Shown here: positions 9,887 to 19,044 of the stretch, in pieces
Numbering within the stretch: the first letter of the stretch is position 1
Layout: the number at the start of each line of letters is the position of its first letter
DNA from: Roseateles sp. XES5
GTDB lineage: Bacteria > Pseudomonadota > Alphaproteobacteria > Rhizobiales > Rhizobiaceae
DNA length: 64,000 bases
Assembly (NCBI RefSeq): GCF_020535545.1
Contig: NZ_CP084752.1
Coordinates: forward strand, 1,967,501 to 2,031,500
Direction of reading: 5' to 3'
Program-made: the position numbers and the translations under genes
Notes under the pieces: model-generated
What the model was told of the DNA's origin: nothing
Seen by the model: only the letters and a program-made list of their open reading frames with translations
The model's database searches: none

Positions 9887-10468
9887 TCAGGCCGGATGAT
9901 CGTGCAGATCCGCGCCATCCCAGCCGCCGCCGGCCTCGTAGAGCGGGAAGACCTCTTCCGTGAGATAGGGGCCGCCGCCGACCGATTCCTTCGAAGACAT
10001 CAGCACGAAGCGATTCACGGTGAAGGGGGCCGTGTAGAAATTGCCGCGCCCGGTGAGATAATGGGCGACGTCCTCGGGGCGGGCGTTGCGCAGGCGGGCG
10101 AGCGTGACATGGGGGGTGAACTTGCGGGGATCGGCCGGCAGGCCGAGGCGCTGGCAGATGCGCTCGATTTCGCCCTGAAGGGCGTACATTTCCGGAGCGG
10201 ATGTCACGCTGGCATAGATGGAATGGGGTTTCTTCGAGCCGAAGGAGCCCATGCCCGACAGGGAAAGCTGGAATTCCGGCCGCTCGATGCGGTCGAGCCT
10301 GTCGACCACCTCGTCGGCGGTGCGCCCGTCGATATCGCCGATGAAGCGCAGGGTGATGTGGAAATTCTCGACATCGATCCAGCGGGCTCCGGGAAGGCCG
10401 CCCCTCAGAAGCGAGAGGCTCATTGCCGCATTCCGCGGCACTTCGAGGGCAACGAAAAGTCTCGGCAT
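9887..10468 (-). CDS. thpR: RNA 2',3'-cyclic phosphodiesterase ThpR (2'-5' RNA ligase family)
   Basis: Member of the 2H phosphoesterase superfamily, acting on RNA 2',3'-cyclic phosphate ends. The 193-residue protein carries both catalytic HxTx motifs: HITL at 37-40 and HVTL at 120-123. Length and the start MPRLFVALEVP match ThpR proteins. It stands alone between the helicase and tesA, both on the same strand, with gaps of 260 and 82 bases. Confidence 0.88.
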   Translation of the reverse strand: MPRLFVALEVPRNAAMSLSLLRGGLPGARWIDVENFHITLRFIGDIDGRTADEVVDRLDRIERPEFQLSLSGMGSFGSKKPHSIYASVTSAPEMYALQGEIERICQRLGLPADPRKFTPHVTLARLRNARPEDVAHYLTGRGNFYTAPFTVNRFVLMSSKESVGGGPYLTEEVFPLYEAGGGWDGADLHDHPA

Positions 10469-10550
10469 GGCGACTTCTCCCTACTGGAATGTACCGTCAG
10501 CGAATCACGCAACGGATTTTTAGGCAACCCTTATTTCGCACCCGCGAAAA

Positions 10551-11195
10551 CTACTCCCCCGCCTTTATGGACGCGAGGAAGGCTTCCGCCGCGGGAAGGA
10601 ACGACCGGACCATGACGTCCACGCCCTCAGGATTGGGATGCATGCCATCCTCGATCTGCAGGTTCGCATGGGTCACCACGCCATCGAGGAAGAAGGGGTA
10701 GAGCGGCACGCCATGTTTGTCCGCGAGGCGCTTGTAGATGCCGTTGAAGCGCTCGGCATAGTCCGCGCCCATGTTGGGCGGCGCCATCATGCCGGCGAGC
10801 AGCACCGCGATGCCGCGCTCCCTGAGGCGCGTCAGCATGGCGTCGAGGTTCTTTTCGGTCTCCTCCGGGGCAATGCCGCGCAGGGCGTCATTGGCGCCGA
10901 GTTCGAGAATCACACCGTCAGTTCCCTCCGGGATCGACCAGTCGAGGCGGGCAAGGCCGCCTGAACTCGTGTCGCCGGAAACGCCGGCATTGGCGATCTC
11001 GACGTCGTGGCCCTTGTCGCGCAAGGCCTTTTCCAGCTTCACGGGAAAGGCGTCGGCGGCGGGCAGCTGGTAGCCGGCCATCAGGCTGTCGCCGAAACCC
11101 ACCAGTTTCACGGGCTCGGCCCTGGCGAAGCCGGCGGATAACAAAGCTGTGATTGCAAGTGAGGCGAAAAATCCGAGCGCCGCTTTAAACGACAT
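10551..11195 (-). CDS. tesA: Periplasmic GDSL esterase/lysophospholipase (TesA-like arylesterase)
   Basis: SGNH-fold hydrolase. It starts with a signal peptide (hydrophobic residues 5-26, ending ARA). The nucleophile serine is Ser37 in FGDSLMAGYQLP, block III Asn is in ELGANDALRG, and the catalytic Asp/His are in IEDGMHPNPEG near the C-terminus. The length of 214 residues is typical. It is transcribed away from ybbA-ybbP, the same divergent arrangement as in Escherichia coli, so a shared control region at 11196-11254 is likely. Confidence 0.9.
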   Translation of the reverse strand: MSFKAALGFFASLAITALLSAGFARAEPVKLVGFGDSLMAGYQLPAADAFPVKLEKALRDKGHDVEIANAGVSGDTSSGGLARLDWSIPEGTDGVILELGANDALRGIAPEETEKNLDAMLTRLRERGIAVLLAGMMAPPNMGADYAERFNGIYKRLADKHGVPLYPFFLDGVVTHANLQIEDGMHPNPEGVDVMVRSFLPAAEAFLASIKAGE

Positions 11196-11254
11196 AGAGC
11201 TATTCCTAGATTGCTGGCATTCCAGTCTTTCCCATACATATAGGGCAGAATTCC

Positions 11255-11968
11255 TTGGCCAAAACCATCATCGATCTCAAAAAAGCCGATCTCACCCTCG
11301 GCCAGGCGGCCGCTTCCGTTCATGTGCTGAAGGGGATCGACCTTGTCATCGATGCGGGGGAATCGGTCGGCATCGTCGGCCCGTCGGGGTCGGGCAAGTC
11401 GACGCTTCTGATGGTGCTGGCGGGGCTCGAGCGGCTGGACAGGGGCGAGATCCATATCGACGGCGCGGGCCTGCACGGCATGAACGAGGACCGGGTGGCC
11501 GATTTCCGCGGCCGCAACATCGGCATCGTCTTCCAGTCCTTCCATCTCATTCCCAACATGACGGCGCTCGAGAACGTTGCGGTGCCGCTGGAGCTTGCCA
11601 ATGTGCGCGATGCCTTCGAGATCGCCCGGCGCGAGCTCGTGGCCGTCGGGCTCGGCGAGCGGCTGTCGCATTATCCCGCCCAGCTCTCGGGCGGCCAGCA
11701 GCAGCAGCTGGCGATTGCCCGCGCCCTGGCGGCCGGGCCGAAACTGCTGATCGCGGACGAGCCGACCGGCAATCTCGACACCGAGACGGGCCGGCAGATC
11801 GCCGATCTCCTGTTCTCCAAGCAGGCCGAGCGCGGCATGACACTGGTGCTGGTGACGCACGATCCTGCCCTTGCCGCCCGCTGCGGCCGGCAGATCGCCA
11901 TGCGCTCCGGCGAGATCGTCTCCGGTGCTGCGCCCGTCCGGCTTCAGGCCGAAGCGGTGCCGGCATGA
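11255..11968 (+). CDS. ybbA: ABC transporter ATPase YbbA (LolD/MacB-like)
   Basis: ATP-binding subunit paired with a large FtsX-type permease (next gene). In 237 residues, Walker A GPSGSGKST is near residue 47, signature LSGGQQQQLAIARAL near 146 and Walker B LLIADEPTGNLD near 167, as in the LolD/MacB branch. No early ATG is available, so the start is the TTG at 11255 with AGGGCAG upstream. The end overlaps ybbP as ATGA. The family probably works as a mechanotransmission machine on periplasmic or lipid substrates; the exact substrate is not known. Confidence 0.88.
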   Translation: MAKTIIDLKKADLTLGQAAASVHVLKGIDLVIDAGESVGIVGPSGSGKSTLLMVLAGLERLDRGEIHIDGAGLHGMNEDRVADFRGRNIGIVFQSFHLIPNMTALENVAVPLELANVRDAFEIARRELVAVGLGERLSHYPAQLSGGQQQQLAIARALAAGPKLLIADEPTGNLDTETGRQIADLLFSKQAERGMTLVLVTHDPALAARCGRQIAMRSGEIVSGAAPVRLQAEAVPA

Positions 11969-14517
11969 GGGGCGGAACCGTCCTCAGGCAGTTTCCGCTG
12001 GCCTTTCGCCTGGCGCTGCGCGAGATGCGCGGCGGCCTCAGGGGCTTCTACATCTTCCTCGCCTGCATCGCGCTCGGCACGGCGGCGATTGCCGGCGTCA
12101 ACTCGGTCTCGAGCGCCATCACGCAGGCCATCGCCTCGCAGGGCCAGACCCTGCTTGCCGGCGACATGCGCTTCGAGCTGCGCAACCGCGTCGCGACCCC
12201 GGACGAATTGAAGTATCTCCAGGGTCTCGGCGACGTCTCCCTCTCGACGGGCCTGCGCTCCATGGTGCGCCTGCCCGACGGCTCCGACCAGACGCTGGTC
12301 GAAACCAAGGGCGTGGACGGCGCCTATCCGCTTTACGGCGCGGTCGAGACCGAGCCGAAACTGCCGACCGGCACGCTTCTGGCCAAGACGGGCGAGGCCT
12401 ATGGTGCAATCGTCGCGCCGCTGCTGCTCGACAGGCTCGGCGTCGCCGTGGGCGATGAAATCCTGCTCGGAACGGCAAAGCTCAAGATCACCGCGACGCT
12501 GGTTCGTGAACCGGATGCGGTGTCGGAAGGCTTCGGCTTCGCGCCGCGACTGATGCTGTCGCAGGACGCCCTGCAGGCAAGCGGTCTCGTGCAGACCGGC
12601 AGCCTCGTCGAAAACGCCTATCGCATCCGCATCGGCAAGGACGCCAAGCCGCTTGCCACGCTTCGGGAGGAGGCGGGCAAGGCCTTCCCGACGGCCGGCT
12701 GGTCGATCCGCACCTCCGACAGCGCCGCGCCGGCGCTGACCGCCAACATTACCCGCTTCTCGCAGTTCCTGACGCTTGTCGGCCTGACGGCGCTGATCGT
12801 CGGGGGCGTCGGTGTGGCGAATGCCGTGCGCGCCTATCTCGATTCCAAGCGTTCGGTCATCGCCACGTTCAAATGCCTCGGCGCGCCGGCCTCGCTGGTG
12901 GCGCTCATCTACCTCACGCAGATCGCGCTCATCGCGGCGGTCGGCATCGCCATCGGCCTCGTCGCCGGCGCGCTGATGCCGATGGTGGCGATGCAGTTCC
13001 TCGGCGGCGTGCTGCCAGTGCCGACCGACGCGCAGCTTTACCCCTCGGCGCTGCTGCTCGCCGCCGTGTTCGGCCTGCTGACGGCGCTCGCCTTCGCCAT
13101 CCTGCCGCTCGGCCATGCCCGCGAAGTGCCGGCGACGGCGCTCTTCCGCGAGCAGGGCTTCAATGCCAGCGGCCTGCCGGGCTGGCCCTATGTGCTGGGC
13201 GCGGCCCTCTTCCTCGCGGCGCTTGCCGGGCTTGCGATCGTCACGGCCTATGATCGGCGCATTGCGCTCACCTTCCTCGGGGCGATCGCCTTCGCCTTCG
13301 TCGTGCTGCGCGTCGTGGCGCAACTGATCACCGCGCTCGCCCGCCGCAGCCCCAGGGTCAATTCTCCCGCGCTGCGGCTTGCCATCGGCAATATCCACCG
13401 GCCGGGCGCGCTCACCTCTTCCGTGGTGCTGTCGCTCGGCCTCGGCCTTGCGCTTCTCGTCACCCTGACGCTGATCGACGGGAACTTGCGCCGTGAACTC
13501 ACCGGCAACCTGCCGGAGCGTGCGCCGAACTTCTTCTTCGTCGATATCCAGAGCAGCGAGGTCGATGGTTTCCGCGACGTGCTGAAGGCGAACTTGCCGG
13601 AGGGCAAGATCATCGAGGTGCCGATGCTGCGCGGCCGCGTGATGGAACTCAACGGCGTGGACGTGGCGAAGGTGACGGTGCCGCCCGAGGGACAATGGGT
13701 GCTGCGCGGCGACCGCGGCATCACCTATGCCAAGCGCGTACCGGAAAATTCAGCGCTGGCGGAGGGCGCATGGTGGCCGGAGGACTATGCCGGCGAACCG
13801 CTCGTCTCCTTCTCGGCGGAGGAAGCACGCGAACTGGGCCTGAAGATCGGCGATACCGTGACGGTCAACGTGCTCGGCCGCAACATCACGGCGCGCATCG
13901 CCAATTTCCGCACCGTCGAGTGGGAATCGCTGTCGATCAATTTCGTCATGGTCTTCTCGCCCAACACCTTCGCCGGCGCGCCGCATGCCTGGCTTGCCAC
14001 CGTCATCGACCCGTCCGCGACGGCGCAGCAGGAGGCGGCCGCCCTGAAGGCGATCACCAATGCCTATCCGACCGTCACCAGCGTGCGCGTCAAGGATGCG
14101 CTCGACGTGGTGAACGAGCTCGTCGGCCAGCTCGCGACGGCGATCCGCGCGGCGGCGGCGGTAGCCCTCATCGCCTCCGTACTGGTGCTCGCCGGGGCGC
14201 TTGCCGCCGGCAACCGGGCGCGCGTGCACGATGCCGTCGTGCTCAAGACGCTCGGTGCGACGCGTGCGACACTGATCCGCGCCTTCAGCTACGAATATCT
14301 GATGCTCGGCCTTGCGACCGCCGTCTTCGCGCTCTTTGCGGGCGGGGTGGCGGCCTGGTTCGTGGTGAGCCGCATCATGACGCTGCCGTCGAGCTTCCTG
14401 CCCGACGTCGCGGTCATGACCGTGGCGACGGCACTCGTCCTGACCGTGGGCATGGGCCTTGCCGGCACCTGGCGCATTCTGGGGCAGAAGGCCGCGCCGG
14501 TGCTGCGCGAACTCTGA
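11965..14517 (+). CDS. ybbP: FtsX-family ABC permease YbbP
   Basis: Large inner-membrane permease of 850 residues with two FtsX domains and long periplasmic loops. TM1 is near residues 25-45, followed by a periplasmic domain, a first three-TM block around 265-400, further hydrophobic segments around 405-455, a second periplasmic domain, and a final three-TM block at about 725-840. It is coupled to ybbA through an ATGA overlap and faces away from tesA, the conserved tesA/ybbA-ybbP neighbourhood. The frame is open far upstream across ybbA, but the ATG at 11965 is the logical start. Confidence 0.88.
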   Translation: MRGGTVLRQFPLAFRLALREMRGGLRGFYIFLACIALGTAAIAGVNSVSSAITQAIASQGQTLLAGDMRFELRNRVATPDELKYLQGLGDVSLSTGLRSMVRLPDGSDQTLVETKGVDGAYPLYGAVETEPKLPTGTLLAKTGEAYGAIVAPLLLDRLGVAVGDEILLGTAKLKITATLVREPDAVSEGFGFAPRLMLSQDALQASGLVQTGSLVENAYRIRIGKDAKPLATLREEAGKAFPTAGWSIRTSDSAAPALTANITRFSQFLTLVGLTALIVGGVGVANAVRAYLDSKRSVIATFKCLGAPASLVALIYLTQIALIAAVGIAIGLVAGALMPMVAMQFLGGVLPVPTDAQLYPSALLLAAVFGLLTALAFAILPLGHAREVPATALFREQGFNASGLPGWPYVLGAALFLAALAGLAIVTAYDRRIALTFLGAIAFAFVVLRVVAQLITALARRSPRVNSPALRLAIGNIHRPGALTSSVVLSLGLGLALLVTLTLIDGNLRRELTGNLPERAPNFFFVDIQSSEVDGFRDVLKANLPEGKIIEVPMLRGRVMELNGVDVAKVTVPPEGQWVLRGDRGITYAKRVPENSALAEGAWWPEDYAGEPLVSFSAEEARELGLKIGDTVTVNVLGRNITARIANFRTVEWESLSINFVMVFSPNTFAGAPHAWLATVIDPSATAQQEAAALKAITNAYPTVTSVRVKDALDVVNELVGQLATAIRAAAAVALIASVLVLAGALAAGNRARVHDAVVLKTLGATRATLIRAFSYEYLMLGLATAVFALFAGGVAAWFVVSRIMTLPSSFLPDVAVMTVATALVLTVGMGLAGTWRILGQKAAPVLREL

Positions 14518-14526
14518 CATTGCCGT

Positions 14527-14555
14527 GACCCGCGATGCCGCCGGCGTCGCGGGTC
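14527..14555 (+). terminator. Stem-loop terminator after ybbP
   Basis: Nine-base stem GACCCGCGA/TCGCGGGTC with an 11-base GC-rich loop, starting 9 bases past the ybbP stop. The U-tract is poor (TTGTG), so it may work as an RNA 3'-end stabiliser. Confidence 0.55.
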
Positions 14556-14584
14556 TTGTGCGAGACACAATTCATGCTCATATT

Positions 14585-14660
14585 TACCGCAGGCAAGCTG
14601 GAGCCCCGCAGCGGTTGCCTGGACCCCGAAAGCGCTTCGACAATCGAAGCGAATAATCGG
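14585..14660 (+). promoter_or_regulatory. Structured 5' leader of the BI-1 gene, ybhL-motif candidate
   Basis: Two hairpins are visible before the BI-1 gene. The first has arms CAGGCAA (14590-14596) and TTGCCTG (14615-14621); an alternative pairing ACCGC/GCGGT (14586-14590 with 14611-14615) overlaps it. The second has arms CGCTTCG (14633-14639) and CGAAGCG (14645-14651) around a 5-base loop. A conserved 'ybhL' leader RNA has been described upstream of this gene family in Rhizobiales. Position and structure fit, but I did not match its covariance model. Confidence 0.45.
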
Positions 14661-14705
14661 GAGACCGACACCGTCACTACAGGGGGCTTGAACCAAGAGG
14701 ATACC

Positions 14706-15449
14706 ATGGCTGATCTCCGCAATTACCAGACCCGAACGGCGACTGCCGGCGCCCAGACCGGTGCCGTCATCGACGAGGGCCTGCGCACCTATATGCTTCG
14801 GGTCTACAACCTGATGGCGCTGGGTCTCGCGATCACCGGCATCGTGGCGTATTTCGCCTCGCAGGCCGCCATTTCCGGTGGCCAGCTGACGAGCTTCGGC
14901 TACGCGATCTATGCGAGCCCGCTGAAGTGGGTGGTCATGCTCGCCCCGCTCGCGCTGGTCTTCTTCCTGAGCTTCCGCATCCATACGATGAGCGTCGGCG
15001 CCGCGCAGGCGACCTTCTGGGTCTATGCCGGCCTGATGGGCCTGTCCCTGTCGTCGATCTTCCTCGTCTATACGGGCGCCAGCATCGTGCAGACCTTCTT
15101 CGTCTCGGCTGCCGCCTTCGGCGCCCTGTCGCTGTTCGGCTACACGACGAAGCGCGACCTCTCCGCGATGGGCTCGTTCCTGATCATGGGCCTTTTCGGT
15201 CTGATCATCGCCTCGCTCGTCAACCTGTTCCTCAAATCCTCGGCGCTCGACTTCGCGATCTCGGCGATCGGCGTCCTGGTTTTCGCCGGCCTGACGGCCT
15301 GGGACACGCAGAAGATCAAGGAAATGTACTTCGACGCCGATGACGCCGCCGTCGCCGGTCGCAAGGCCATCATGGGCGCGCTGACGCTCTACCTCGACTT
15401 CATCAACCTCTTCCTGTTCCTGCTGCGCTTCCTCGGCAACCGCGAGTAA
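14706..15449 (+). CDS. Bax inhibitor-1/YccA family membrane protein
   Basis: Integral membrane protein of the BI-1 (TMBIM) family with about seven transmembrane helices, thought to act as a pH-sensitive calcium leak or in membrane stress and FtsH control. The 247-residue protein has a soluble N-terminus (to about residue 30), then closely spaced hydrophobic segments and the family C-terminal block TAWDTQKIKEMYFDADD followed by LTLYLDFINLFLFLLRFLG. The ATG at 14706 follows AGAGG; upstream frame continuation is leader. A strong terminator follows, so it is monocistronic. Confidence 0.92.
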   Translation: MADLRNYQTRTATAGAQTGAVIDEGLRTYMLRVYNLMALGLAITGIVAYFASQAAISGGQLTSFGYAIYASPLKWVVMLAPLALVFFLSFRIHTMSVGAAQATFWVYAGLMGLSLSSIFLVYTGASIVQTFFVSAAAFGALSLFGYTTKRDLSAMGSFLIMGLFGLIIASLVNLFLKSSALDFAISAIGVLVFAGLTAWDTQKIKEMYFDADDAAVAGRKAIMGALTLYLDFINLFLFLLRFLGNRE

Positions 15450-15475
15450 CGCCGGCAGCCGGATGGCTGATTGCG

Positions 15476-15505
15476 AAAACCCCGCCGGAAACGGCGGGGT
15501 TTTTG
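15476..15505 (+). terminator. Rho-independent terminator after the BI-1 gene
   Basis: Nine-base stem ACCCCGCCG/CGGCGGGGT with a GAAA loop, preceded by AAA and followed by five T. Confidence 0.9.
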
Positions 15506-15596
15506 TTCTTACGGGCCTGCCACAGGGTGAGCCGCGACCTTGCGGCGGGAAGGCCCTTTCGTCCCGATGTTTCCTCGCAATCAAACGTGATCTCCC

Positions 15597-15623
15597 GTTC
15601 GTTGACGTTCGTGCCTGTTTGTG
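15597..15623 (+). promoter_or_regulatory. Three 10-bp-phased direct repeats, possible DeoR-family operator
   Basis: The heptamers GTTCGTT (15597), GTTCGTG (15607) and GTTTGTG (15617) begin exactly 10 bases apart, 38-64 bases before the DeoR gene start. DeoR/GlpR-type regulators often bind repeated sites near their own gene. The repeat is seen; the role is inferred. Confidence 0.35.
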
Positions 15624-15660
15624 CGCATTGTCGCGCAATCGTGCATGATTTGGTCTGATA

Positions 15661-16467
15661 ATGTCTATACAGGATCTTCTTCTCGGTGAACGGCAGGCGT
15701 TGATCCGCACGCGGCTCGACCTTTCGGGGCGGGTGATCGCGGCGGAGCTGGCGCAGGAGCTTGGCGTGTCGGAAGACACGATCCGGCGGGACCTGCGCGA
15801 AATGGCGGCATCGGGGCTTTGCCGGCGCGTCTATGGCGGGGCGCTGCGGCTTTCGCCATCGTCGTCGCCGACGACGATGAACGAGCGCATGGGCATTGCC
15901 GGCGAGCGCAAGGCGGTGCTGGCGAAGACAGCGGCCGATCTCCTTCCGGCGGGCTCGACGGTCTTTCTCGATGCCGGCAGCACCAATCTGGCGCTTGCCC
16001 GCGCCCTGCCGACCGGCGCCGATCTCACGGTCGCCACCAATGCGCCGGCCATTGCCGCGGCGCTCCTCGAGCGCGACATCGCGACGATCCAGCTCGGCGG
16101 GCTGATCGATCCCCGCGTCGGCGGGGCGATCGGCGCAAAAGCGATGCACGATGCCGAGGCGTTTCGCCCGGATATTCTCATGCTGGGCGTTTGCGGTATC
16201 GATACCGAGGCGGGCGTGACGGCCTATACGTTCGAGGATGCCGAGTTCAAACGCTTCCTCGCCTCGCGCAGCAAGACGGTCCTCGTTGCCGTTACCAACG
16301 ACAAGCTTTCCACCGCCGCCCCCTATTCGGTCGTGCCGCTTTCCCGCGTGGCGCGCGCCGTCATCGAGGCGGATGCCGATGAGACGGAGGCCGCTGCCCT
16401 GGCTGCGGCCGGTCTCGAAACCTTGCGAGCCGGCCGCGCCGGCGCTTCCCGAACGGATCTCCCATGA
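15661..16467 (+). CDS. DeoR/GlpR-family transcriptional regulator
   Basis: Repressor-type regulator of 268 residues. The N-terminal helix-turn-helix (IAAELAQELGVSEDTIRRDLREM, residues about 27-49) is followed by the family signature RRVYGGALRL. The C-terminal DeoRC effector domain resembles ribose-5-phosphate isomerase and carries DAGSTNLALARAL and ATNAPAIAAAL, and probably binds a sugar phosphate. The last codons overlap the MFS start as ATGA, so regulator and transporter form an operon. The sugar is unknown. Confidence 0.88.
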   Translation: MSIQDLLLGERQALIRTRLDLSGRVIAAELAQELGVSEDTIRRDLREMAASGLCRRVYGGALRLSPSSSPTTMNERMGIAGERKAVLAKTAADLLPAGSTVFLDAGSTNLALARALPTGADLTVATNAPAIAAALLERDIATIQLGGLIDPRVGGAIGAKAMHDAEAFRPDILMLGVCGIDTEAGVTAYTFEDAEFKRFLASRSKTVLVAVTNDKLSTAAPYSVVPLSRVARAVIEADADETEAAALAAAGLETLRAGRAGASRTDLP

Positions 16468-17657
16468 CGACGCCCGAAAACGCCATTCCCGGCAAATCCT
16501 TCGCCAAGACCCATTTTCCCGCAACGCGCCTGGCGGTTTCCGGCCTCTTCCTGCTGAACGGCATCTTCGCCGGCGCCTGGGCGCCGAAAATCCCAGAATT
16601 CGCCAGCCGCCTCGGTCTTTCGGAGGGCGAGCTCGGGCTGATGATCATGTGCTTCGGCGTCGGCTCGCTGATCCTGATGCCCATCGCCGGCATCCTGATC
16701 GCCCATTTCGGCACGACGCGCACGGTGAAGGGCGCAACGATCCTGTTCCTCACCACCATGCTGCTGCTTTCGCTTGCGCCGACCATTCCGTTCGGCGTCA
16801 TCGCCATCTTCTTCTTCGGCGGGCTGATGGGGGCCATGGACGTCGCCATGAACGGCAATGCCGTGGAGGTGGAAAAGTCGATGCGCCGGGCAATCATGTC
16901 GTCCTGCCATGCCTTCTGGAGCCTCGGCGCCTTCATCGGCGCGACGACCGGCGGTTTCCTCATGTCGGCGCTCGGGGTGATGGGCCATGCCGTGCTGCTC
17001 ACCGTTGCAGGGGCGGTGCTGCTCGTCTTCATCTGGCCGCGTATCCTGCACGATGCGCCGCATCCGAGCGAGGAGCGCCAGAAGGTGCGCCTGCCGATGA
17101 CGCCGCTGCCCTGGCTGATCGGCCTGATGGCGCTGTTCTGCATGGTGCCGGAAGGCGCGATCCTCGATTGGGGCGCGCTCTACATGCGCAACGAACTCGG
17201 CGCCTCGCTCGCACTTTCGGGCTTCGCCTTCGGTACCTTCTCGCTGACCATGGCCGTCATGCGCTTTGCCGGTGACCACGTGCGCGACCGTTTCGGCGCC
17301 GTGAAGACGCTGCGCACCTGCACCGTCATCGCCATCGTCGGCATGGTCATCGCGGGCACCGCGCCCAATGCCTATGTCGCCATGGTGGGCTTTGCTCTCT
17401 GCGGTGTCGGTATTTCCAACATGGTGCCGATCGCCTTCTCCGCCGCGGGCAACCTGCCCGGCTTCGCGCAGGGCGTGGCGCTGTCGGTCGCGACGGTGAT
17501 GGGCTATTCCGGCTCGCTCTTCGCACCGTCGGTCATCGGCTTCATTGCCGAGCATGTCGGCTTTGCGATTATCTTCGCGCTGCTGCCGGTTCTCTTCATC
17601 GTCGTGCTGCTGCTCTCGCACCATGCGGTGCATGCGGACGTGCACGAGCGGCACTGA
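16464..17657 (+). CDS. MFS transporter (YbjJ-like), cotranscribed with DeoR regulator
   Basis: Major facilitator permease of 397 residues with about 12 transmembrane helices. The N-terminal half contains FLLNGIFAGAWAPKIPEFASRLGLSEGELG, typical of the YbjJ-like MFS group, and a loop FGTTRTVKG resembling the MFS loop 2-3. Translation is coupled to the DeoR gene. Linkage to a sugar-phosphate-sensing regulator suggests a sugar or sugar-alcohol substrate, but no catabolic enzyme lies nearby to confirm this. Confidence 0.8.
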   Translation: MTTPENAIPGKSFAKTHFPATRLAVSGLFLLNGIFAGAWAPKIPEFASRLGLSEGELGLMIMCFGVGSLILMPIAGILIAHFGTTRTVKGATILFLTTMLLLSLAPTIPFGVIAIFFFGGLMGAMDVAMNGNAVEVEKSMRRAIMSSCHAFWSLGAFIGATTGGFLMSALGVMGHAVLLTVAGAVLLVFIWPRILHDAPHPSEERQKVRLPMTPLPWLIGLMALFCMVPEGAILDWGALYMRNELGASLALSGFAFGTFSLTMAVMRFAGDHVRDRFGAVKTLRTCTVIAIVGMVIAGTAPNAYVAMVGFALCGVGISNMVPIAFSAAGNLPGFAQGVALSVATVMGYSGSLFAPSVIGFIAEHVGFAIIFALLPVLFIVVLLLSHHAVHADVHERH

Positions 17658-17790
17658 GCCGGCCGCGCGCGGCGATCAAATCGTCGCGCGCGCCCGCGCT
17701 TGCGGTTGACAAGCCCCGTTTCCTGATCCACCTGAGGGCAAAGGCCGCGCTGGGCCACCGGCGGCCGCTTTTCGAGCAAGAGGCTCCAAA

Positions 17791-19044
17791 ATGTCCTTTT
17801 CCTTCGACTTTGAACCGAAGCCGCGGCGCCAGTCCGTCGGTGTCGATGTCGGCGGCGTGCTGGTCGGCGGCGGCGCGCCTGTCGTCGTGCAGTCGATGAC
17901 CAACACGGATACGGCCGATGTGGATGCGACGGTCGCGCAGGTCGCGGCGCTCTTTCGCGCCGGCTCGGAGCTGGTGCGCATCACGGTCAACACGCCCGAA
18001 GCCGCGGATGCCGTGCCCCTGATCCGCGAGCAGCTGGACCGCATGGGCATCGACGTGCCCCTGGTGGGCGACTTCCACTACAACGGCCACCGCCTGCTCA
18101 CCGAGCATCCGGCCATGGCCCAGGCCCTGTCCAAGTACCGCATCAACCCCGGCAATGTGGGCAAGGGCGACAAGAAGGACCGCCAGTTCGCCATGATGGT
18201 GGAAGCGGCGATGAAGTACGACAAGGTCGTGCGCATCGGCGTGAACTGGGGCAGCCTGGACCAGGAGCTGCTGGCGTCCATGATGGACGAGAACCAGGAC
18301 AAGGGCTCCCCGCTGACGGCCCAGCAGGTGATGCGCGAGGCGATCTGCCAGTCGGCGCTGCTGTCCGCCGAGCTTGCCGAGGAGATCGGTCTTGCGCGCG
18401 ACCATATCATCCTCTCGGCCAAGGTCTCCAACGTCCAGGACCTCATCGCCGTCTATGCGATGCTGTCGGCCCGTTCCGATCATGCCCTGCATCTCGGCCT
18501 TACCGAGGCGGGCATGGGCACCAAGGGCATCGTCGCCTCCTCGGCCTCGCTCGGCATTCTCATGCAGCAGGGCATCGGCGATACGATCCGCATTTCCCTG
18601 ACGCCGGAGCCGGGCGGCGACCGCACCCGCGAGGTGCAGGTGGCGCAGGAACTGCTGCAGGTCATGGGTTTCCGCCAGTTCATCCCCGTGGTCGCCGCCT
18701 GTCCGGGATGCGGGCGCACGACCTCGACGGTCTTCCAGGAACTCGCCCAGAAGATCCAGGACGACATCCGCAAGAACATGCCAGTCTGGCGCGAGAAGTA
18801 TCCCGGCGTCGAAGGCCTCAAGGTCGCGGTCATGGGCTGCATCGTCAACGGGCCGGGCGAAAGCAAACATGCCGATATCGGCATCTCGCTGCCGGGCACC
18901 GGCGAACTTCCCATTGCCCCCGTCTATGTCGACGGCAAGAAGGCGATGACGCTGCGCGGCACCAATATCGCCGGTGAATTCGAGGCGCTGGTCAACGACT
19001 ATATCGAAAAGCGCTACGGCACCGGGCAGGCGGCGGCCGAATAG
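17791..19044 (+). CDS. ispG: 4-hydroxy-3-methylbut-2-enyl diphosphate synthase IspG (GcpE)
   Basis: Iron-sulfur enzyme of the MEP isoprenoid pathway that converts MEcPP to HMBPP. The 417-residue protein has the N-terminal TIM-barrel part ([19 protein letters not shown]) and the cluster ligands Cys304 and Cys307 ([10 protein letters not shown]), Cys350 and Glu357 (GCIVNGPGE). AGAGG precedes the ATG. Both ends read as rhizobial, but codons from about 18000 to 18370 shift to CTG/GTG/CCC-rich use and the encoded segment ([14 protein letters not shown]...[12 protein letters not shown]) looks betaproteobacterial; see findings. Confidence 0.95.
   Translation: MSFSFDFEPKPRRQSVGVDVGGVLVGGGAPVVVQSMTNTDTADVDATVAQVAALFRAGSELVRITVNTPEAADAVPLIREQLDRMGIDVPLVGDFHYNGHRLLTEHPAMAQALSKYRINPGNVGKGDKKDRQFAMMVEAAMKYDKVVRIGVNWGSLDQELLASMMDENQDKGSPLTAQQVMREAICQSALLSAELAEEIGLARDHIILSAKVSNVQDLIAVYAMLSARSDHALHLGLTEAGMGTKGIVASSASLGILMQQGIGDTIRISLTPEPGGDRTREVQVAQELLQVMGFRQFIPVVAACPGCGRTTSTVFQELAQKIQDDIRKNMPVWREKYPGVEGLKVAVMGCIVNGPGESKHADIGISLPGTGELPIAPVYVDGKKAMTLRGTNIAGEFEALVNDYIEKRYGTGQAAAE

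Noticed and set aside
11944..13695. 583-codon minus-strand open frame opposite ybbP
   Set aside because: Arg/Ala/Glu-rich shadow of the permease gene with no recognisable motif or start signal.
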